Assembly: GCA_030638765.1 (NCBI GenBank) | Contig: DAOWDZ010000092.1 | Coordinates: 1 to 8,950 of the forward strand | Length of the DNA stretch: 8,950 nucleotides | Reading direction: 5' to 3' | DNA from: Desulfocapsa sp. | GTDB lineage: Bacteria > Desulfobacterota > Desulfobulbia > Desulfobulbales > Desulfocapsaceae | Shown: in pieces, positions 5,577 to 8,950 of the stretch | Layout of the letters: each line of letters begins with the position of its first letter | Numbering within the stretch: the first letter of the stretch is position 1 | Program-made: the position numbers and the translations under genes | The notes under the pieces: model-generated | Told to the model about the DNA's origin: nothing | Databases searched by the model: none | Seen by the model: only the letters and a program-made list of their open reading frames with translations

Positions 5577-7028
5577 ATGGAAAATATTTCTGAAAGCAAA
5601 AAACGGGAAACCGGGAAGCAAATTTTAAAAGACACGACACTTATTGCTGATGCCGATATAGCTGTTATTGGCGGTGGTGTGGTTGGTTGTGCAGTTGTCA
5701 GGAGATTAGCGCTTGAGGGTGCCTCGGTTGTTTTAATTGAAAAGGCCCCAGACATTCTTGATGGTGCAAGCAAAGGAAACAGCGCTATTCTCCATACCGG
5801 ATTTGATGCTCCGCCAAACACACTTGAATGGGAGTGTGTTCAAAAAGGCTATGATGAATATGTGGCAATTCACGAAAGTCTTAATTTGCCATTATTAAAA
5901 ACTGGTGCACTTGTTGCTGCATGGACTGAAGAGGAAGAGGCGAAGTTTTCGGCTATATTGAAAAAGGGTGCAGATAACAATGTCAAAGACCTGCATCTTT
6001 TGTCTAAATCAGAAGTACTTTTACGTGAGCCAAATTTATCCAGTGAGATACGAGCAGCCATTTTCATACCACGGGAATATGTTATTGACCCATGGTCTGC
6101 CCCCCTGGCGTATCTTCTACAAGCTCTTGAAAATGGCGGTAAGGCACTCTTCAATGCTGGCGTTACGGGTGGAGAGTTCACTGGTAATTCCTGGCGATTA
6201 CAAACACAAAAAGGAATTGTCAAGTCTCGATATGTGATCAATACAGCGGGTCTTTATGGTGACATTCTCGATAGAGATGTGCTTGGCTCATCAGAATTCA
6301 CTATCAAACCAAGAAAAGGTCAGTTTGTCGTTTTTGACAAATCAGCCAACAAGTTGGTGAATTCTATTGTCTTGCCAGTACCCACCAAGAGAACCAAAGG
6401 AATAGTTTTATTTCCAACAATTTTTGGAAACTTAATGGTGGGCCCAACAGCAGAAGAGCAGGATAGCAGAAGTGATGCCTCTGTTGATGGAAGCATTTTA
6501 AGTGAATTGCAAACACAGGCAATAAAAAAGATACCTGCACTTGCCAATGTACCCGTTACAGCAACTTATGCTGGTATTCGTCCAGCAACTGAGAAACCTG
6601 AGTATCGCATAACAGAGGATTACAACCGTAATTGGATATCTCTCGGAGGTATACGTTCAACCGGGCTTACTTCAGCACTAGGTCTTGCACAGCATGTACA
6701 TTCATTACTTCTAAAACAGGGATTTGAATTTATGCCGATGTCGAATCCATCGACTCCTAAGGTGCCCAATTTGGCCGAGCACCTCCCTAGAGATTATCAA
6801 AGCCCTGGTTTCGAAGAAATTGTCTGTCATTGTGAACTGGTAACACAAAGAGAAATCAAAGCAGTACTTGAAAGTGATATTTTGCCTGTAGGAAGTCTTT
6901 CAGGATTAAAAAGAAGAACTCGTGTAACCATGGGCCGTTGCCAGGGTTTTTATTGTTCAGCTCGCTTAGCGGAGTTAACAGAAGGAAAGTTTTCTGAAAA
7001 TATTGCAATAGGTACAACAGATGAGTGA
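5577..7028 (+). CDS. GlpA-like FAD-dependent oxidoreductase with C-terminal BFD-type [2Fe-2S] domain
   Basis: This is probably the catalytic flavoprotein of a two-part dehydrogenase. In the 483-residue form starting at ATG 5577, an FAD-binding DAO domain begins with ADIAVIGGGVVG (to residue 37), followed by GASKGNSAILHTGFD (63-77), and ends around GGIRSTGLTSALGLA (357-371). Residues 415-470 form a BFD-like [2Fe-2S] domain with Cys417, Cys419, Cys455 and Cys460 in a CxC...CxxxxC pattern. This architecture matches anaerobic glycerol-3-phosphate dehydrogenase GlpA and its many uncharacterised relatives. A TTG at 5550 would add nine residues but overlaps the operator. ATG 5577 lacks a good ribosome binding site and has about 24 lysine-rich residues before the FAD domain. 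Glycerol 3-phosphate made by the nearby phosphodiesterase is an attractive substrate. A 2-hydroxyacid or amino acid derivative is also possible. Confidence 0.85.
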   Translation: MENISESKKRETGKQILKDTTLIADADIAVIGGGVVGCAVVRRLALEGASVVLIEKAPDILDGASKGNSAILHTGFDAPPNTLEWECVQKGYDEYVAIHESLNLPLLKTGALVAAWTEEEEAKFSAILKKGADNNVKDLHLLSKSEVLLREPNLSSEIRAAIFIPREYVIDPWSAPLAYLLQALENGGKALFNAGVTGGEFTGNSWRLQTQKGIVKSRYVINTAGLYGDILDRDVLGSSEFTIKPRKGQFVVFDKSANKLVNSIVLPVPTKRTKGIVLFPTIFGNLMVGPTAEEQDSRSDASVDGSILSELQTQAIKKIPALANVPVTATYAGIRPATEKPEYRITEDYNRNWISLGGIRSTGLTSALGLAQHVHSLLLKQGFEFMPMSNPSTPKVPNLAEHLPRDYQSPGFEEIVCHCELVTQREIKAVLESDILPVGSLSGLKRRTRVTMGRCQGFYCSARLAELTEGKFSENIAIGTTDE

Positions 7029-7983
7029 ATCAATAAAAAGCGAAATCTGTGATGTTGCCATTATTGGTGCTGGTCCATCAGGGATAGCAGCTGCGATCAC
7101 ATTAAAGAAAAAAGGTATTGAGCGGGTTGTGGTATTAGAAAGAGAGGCAGAAGCGGGTGGTATCCCAAGACACTGCGGACATCCTCCATTTGGTATGACT
7201 GAATTAAAAAAGATCCTGACTGGTCCGACCTATGCAAAGAACATAGTGACCTTGGCAAAAAAAGCTGGGGTAGAGTTTTGGTTAAACGGAACAGTTGTTA
7301 ATTTAGGACGTAGCGCTAAGCTAAACGTTGTAACCCCAAGTGGTTCAATCACTTTACAAGCAAAATGTGTCCTGTTGGCAACCGGGACACGTGAAACGCC
7401 ACGTTCAGCAAGATTTATTTCAGGACAAAGACCACTGGGGATTTATAATACTGGGGCATTGCAATCCATGGTCTATCTCAAGAATAAAATCCCTTTCAAA
7501 AATCCGATCATTGTCGGTACTGAGATAGTGAGTTTTTCTGCTTTGTTTACCTGTTGGAAGGCTGGAATTAAACCTGTCGCAATGATTGAGAGAAACAATT
7601 CCACAACCGTAATGTGGCCCATTAACATTGTACCGAAACTTGTTGGTGTTCCGTTGTTAATTGGCACCAAACTCAACAATATTCAGGGCAGGGATCGTGT
7701 TGAGAGCGTACAAATCACAAGCAACGAAGGAAAGAAGGAAGAAATTGCTTGTGACGGGGTACTCTTCACTGGAAATTTCACGCCCGAATCGAGCTTGGTG
7801 AGATCGAGTCACCTTGAAATTGACTTCAATACCGGTATGGCTATAACTGATACAAAAGGACGTTGTTCTGATCCAAGTTATTTCACGTGCGGGAATGTTC
7901 AGTTTAGTCCCGTTAAGGTTGCCGGTAAATGCTGGAAATCTGGCTGTCTAGTTGCAAATGAAATTGCCAACTATGTCAATTAG
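7021..7983 (+). CDS. FAD/NAD(P)-binding oxidoreductase, partner of the GlpA-like protein
   Basis: This 320-residue protein starts inside the end of the upstream gene (8-nt overlap), which implies translational coupling and probably a stable complex. An N-terminal FAD-binding Rossmann fold shows DVAIIGAGPSG (11-21) and AGGIPRHCGH (45-54), the ATGTRE loop is at 120-125, and a C-terminal FAD-contacting GNVQFSPVKVAGKCW is at 291-305. The second dinucleotide site near IIVGTEIVSFSA (163-174) lacks the full GxGxxG, so NAD(P) binding is uncertain. It resembles the second flavoprotein of GlpA-associated, opine oxidase (OoxA) and hydrogen cyanide synthase (HcnB) complexes, and is shorter than many of these. 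It likely relays electrons from its partner to a carrier or the respiratory chain. The acceptor is unknown. Confidence 0.85.
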   Translation: MSESIKSEICDVAIIGAGPSGIAAAITLKKKGIERVVVLEREAEAGGIPRHCGHPPFGMTELKKILTGPTYAKNIVTLAKKAGVEFWLNGTVVNLGRSAKLNVVTPSGSITLQAKCVLLATGTRETPRSARFISGQRPLGIYNTGALQSMVYLKNKIPFKNPIIVGTEIVSFSALFTCWKAGIKPVAMIERNNSTTVMWPINIVPKLVGVPLLIGTKLNNIQGRDRVESVQITSNEGKKEEIACDGVLFTGNFTPESSLVRSSHLEIDFNTGMAITDTKGRCSDPSYFTCGNVQFSPVKVAGKCWKSGCLVANEIANYVN

Positions 7984-8026
7984 GTCATTACCATCAGTAG
8001 TTACGTACGATAGTTAATTATGTCAG

Positions 8027-8692
8027 TTAGGTACCTTGGTTTATCAATGAAATAATCTTCCACCCTCTCTCCCTAGCAATACCAGCAAGAACCTCATCCG
8101 GATCAACAGCAATAGGGTGCTCTACTCTTTCCATCAGAGGAAGGTCATTGTGAGAATCGCTATAAAAAAAACTCCCCTCGAGCCCCAAACCTTCCTTTTT
8201 AAGCCAGGTGTTCAACCTGTCAACCTTTCCTTTATGGAAGCATGGCGTTCCAGAAATTTTATTAACATATCGACCATCAATTATCTGAGGTTCGGTCGCC
8301 AATAGATTATCTATCCCGAAGGCTGCAACAATAGGGCTGGTAATAAAGCTATTAGTAGCTGTAATTACAAGCAATGTATGTCCCAGGCATCTATGGGTCT
8401 CAACCAAATCCAAAGCTTTTTTGCCGATCATTGGCCATATTACAGCCTCCATAAATTCGGTATGCAGGACTTTTAATTGCTCCATGGTATGAGCAGCCAA
8501 TGGCTCGAAACTAAAAGCAGCATACTCATAAATATCTAACTTACCTTGTTTGTAAAGAGCGTAGAATTTTTCATTGGCCTTTCTGTAGGCGTTTCCGTCG
8601 ACTATTTTTTTTTCAACTAAAAATTCTCCCCACCCGTGATCACTATCGCCAGTGAGCAATGTGTTATCAAGATCAAAAATTGCTAAAGTCAT
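8027..8692 (-). CDS. HAD-superfamily phosphatase, SerB-like (HAD-IB)
   Basis: A 221-residue cytosolic phosphatase of the phosphoserine phosphatase-like HAD group. Motif I is FDLDNT with nucleophile Asp7 and acid/base Asp9, motif II is Thr111 in VITAT, motif III is the basic residue in HKGK (Lys156), and motif IV is YSDSHNDLP with Asp179 and Asp183. Residues about 15-95 form the helical C1 cap typical of this subclass. The substrate is not determined: SerB-like HAD-IB proteins act on phosphoserine, other small phosphomonoesters or histidinol phosphate. The start ATG 8692-8690 has only a weak GGA upstream. It converges on the flavoprotein pair with a 43-nt gap and no strong bidirectional terminator, and is probably a separate housekeeping unit. 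Confidence 0.9.
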   Translation of the reverse strand: MTLAIFDLDNTLLTGDSDHGWGEFLVEKKIVDGNAYRKANEKFYALYKQGKLDIYEYAAFSFEPLAAHTMEQLKVLHTEFMEAVIWPMIGKKALDLVETHRCLGHTLLVITATNSFITSPIVAAFGIDNLLATEPQIIDGRYVNKISGTPCFHKGKVDRLNTWLKKEGLGLEGSFFYSDSHNDLPLMERVEHPIAVDPDEVLAGIARERGWKIISLINQGT

Positions 8693-8950
8693 ATGGTTCC
8701 GTTTTTGTTAAAGTAGTTCTTTAAGGATTTCTGCAGGGCACGATTAGTTAAGGTCCTTTGGGAAAAGCCAATTCAGTGCTCAGCGAAAGCTAATGTGTTT
8801 TTTGCAAAATAAGGCAATGTCGCATAATGTATATTATGTATAATATTTACTACATACATAAATACAGATACTTACGATAGGTCAAAGACTATGTTGGTCA
8901 CCCTTACCTGCCAACTGCGCTTTCCTTTAAAAAAATTAACACTCGGAGTG
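8693..8950. promoter_or_regulatory. Upstream region of the HAD phosphatase gene, with an AT-rich palindrome
   Basis: I find no convincing gene in these 258 bases. An open frame from ATG 8891 runs off the edge after 20 codons, but it lacks a ribosome binding site. The stretch 8820-8865 is very AT-rich and holds the hyphenated palindrome ATATTAT-GT-ATAATAT at 8831-8846, which includes an exact TATAAT on the plus strand at 8839-8844. A minus-strand TTGACC (8885-8880) with a weak TTTATG 17 bp downstream is a possible promoter for the phosphatase. Long 5' leader lengths would follow, so this is tentative. Confidence 0.35.
8924..8950 (-). terminator. Possible terminator of a gene beyond the right edge (incomplete)
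   Basis: On the minus strand, CACTCCGAGTG (8950-8940) is followed by TTAA and a run of seven T (8935-8929). This looks like the tip and U-tract of an intrinsic terminator for a minus-strand gene lying to the right. Only the inner 4-5 bp of the stem is inside the window, so the call cannot be firm. Confidence 0.3.

Noticed and set aside
6084..6099. TTGACCCATGGTC inside the GlpA-like gene, resembling the upstream dyads
   Set aside because: The half-sites are 3 bp apart, not 4, and the stretch encodes the conserved VIDPWSAPLAYL segment, so it is explained by coding.
5870..6241. 123-codon open frame antisense to the GlpA-like gene
   Set aside because: The sense frame is the conserved FAD domain, and the antisense product matches nothing I recognise.
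8004..8009. CGTACG palindrome in the convergent gap after the second flavoprotein
   Set aside because: Six bases with no extended stem or T-run. It does not support a terminator.
8891..8950. Open frame from ATG running off the right edge (MLVTLTCQLRF...)
   Set aside because: Twenty codons only, with no ribosome binding site, and a likely terminator of an opposite-strand gene overlaps it.

Overview
The window looks like bacterial chromosome from a Gram-negative, moderately AT-rich organism. A gammaproteobacterium is my best guess, inferred from the style of the proteins and not tested by any search. Genes are densely packed on both strands. I see no mobile element, CRISPR array, rRNA or tRNA. 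Apart from the permease cut by the left edge, no gene is visibly broken.

Left half, minus strand (transcribed right to left): a glycerophosphodiester phosphodiesterase (about 3432-2608), a PotD-type periplasmic binding protein (2521-1460), a PotA-type ABC ATPase (1303-245) and the first 80 codons of a PotB-type permease (240-1, cut by the edge). The order fits one operon for uptake of a small solute coupled to hydrolysis of a glycerophosphodiester. A long hairpin lies between the binding-protein and ATPase genes.

Right half, plus strand: a DeoR/GlpR-type repressor (3737-4510), a small cupin (4537-4902), a PaaI-like hotdog thioesterase (4952-5404), a GlpA-like FAD oxidoreductase with a C-terminal BFD-type [2Fe-2S] domain (5577-7028) and a second FAD/NAD-type oxidoreductase overlapping it by 8 nt (7021-7983). 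The two operons diverge from about 3433-3736, which holds a 23-bp dyad and a 17-codon leader ORF with a strong ribosome binding site. Just upstream of the flavoprotein pair is a hairpin, then two near-identical GACC-N4-GGTC dyads 21 bp apart that look like a tandem TetR/RutR-type operator. No TetR gene is in the window.

Far right: a convergent HAD-superfamily phosphatase of the SerB-like type (8692-8027), probably unrelated, then an AT-rich leader and a possible partial terminator at the edge.

Reading of the whole: a divergent catabolic locus importing a substrate (possibly a glycerophosphodiester or an amine-bearing compound), cleaving it with the phosphodiesterase and oxidising the product with a two-flavoprotein dehydrogenase. 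A DeoR regulator, and perhaps a second TetR-type regulator, would control it. The substrate is inferred from gene content only.
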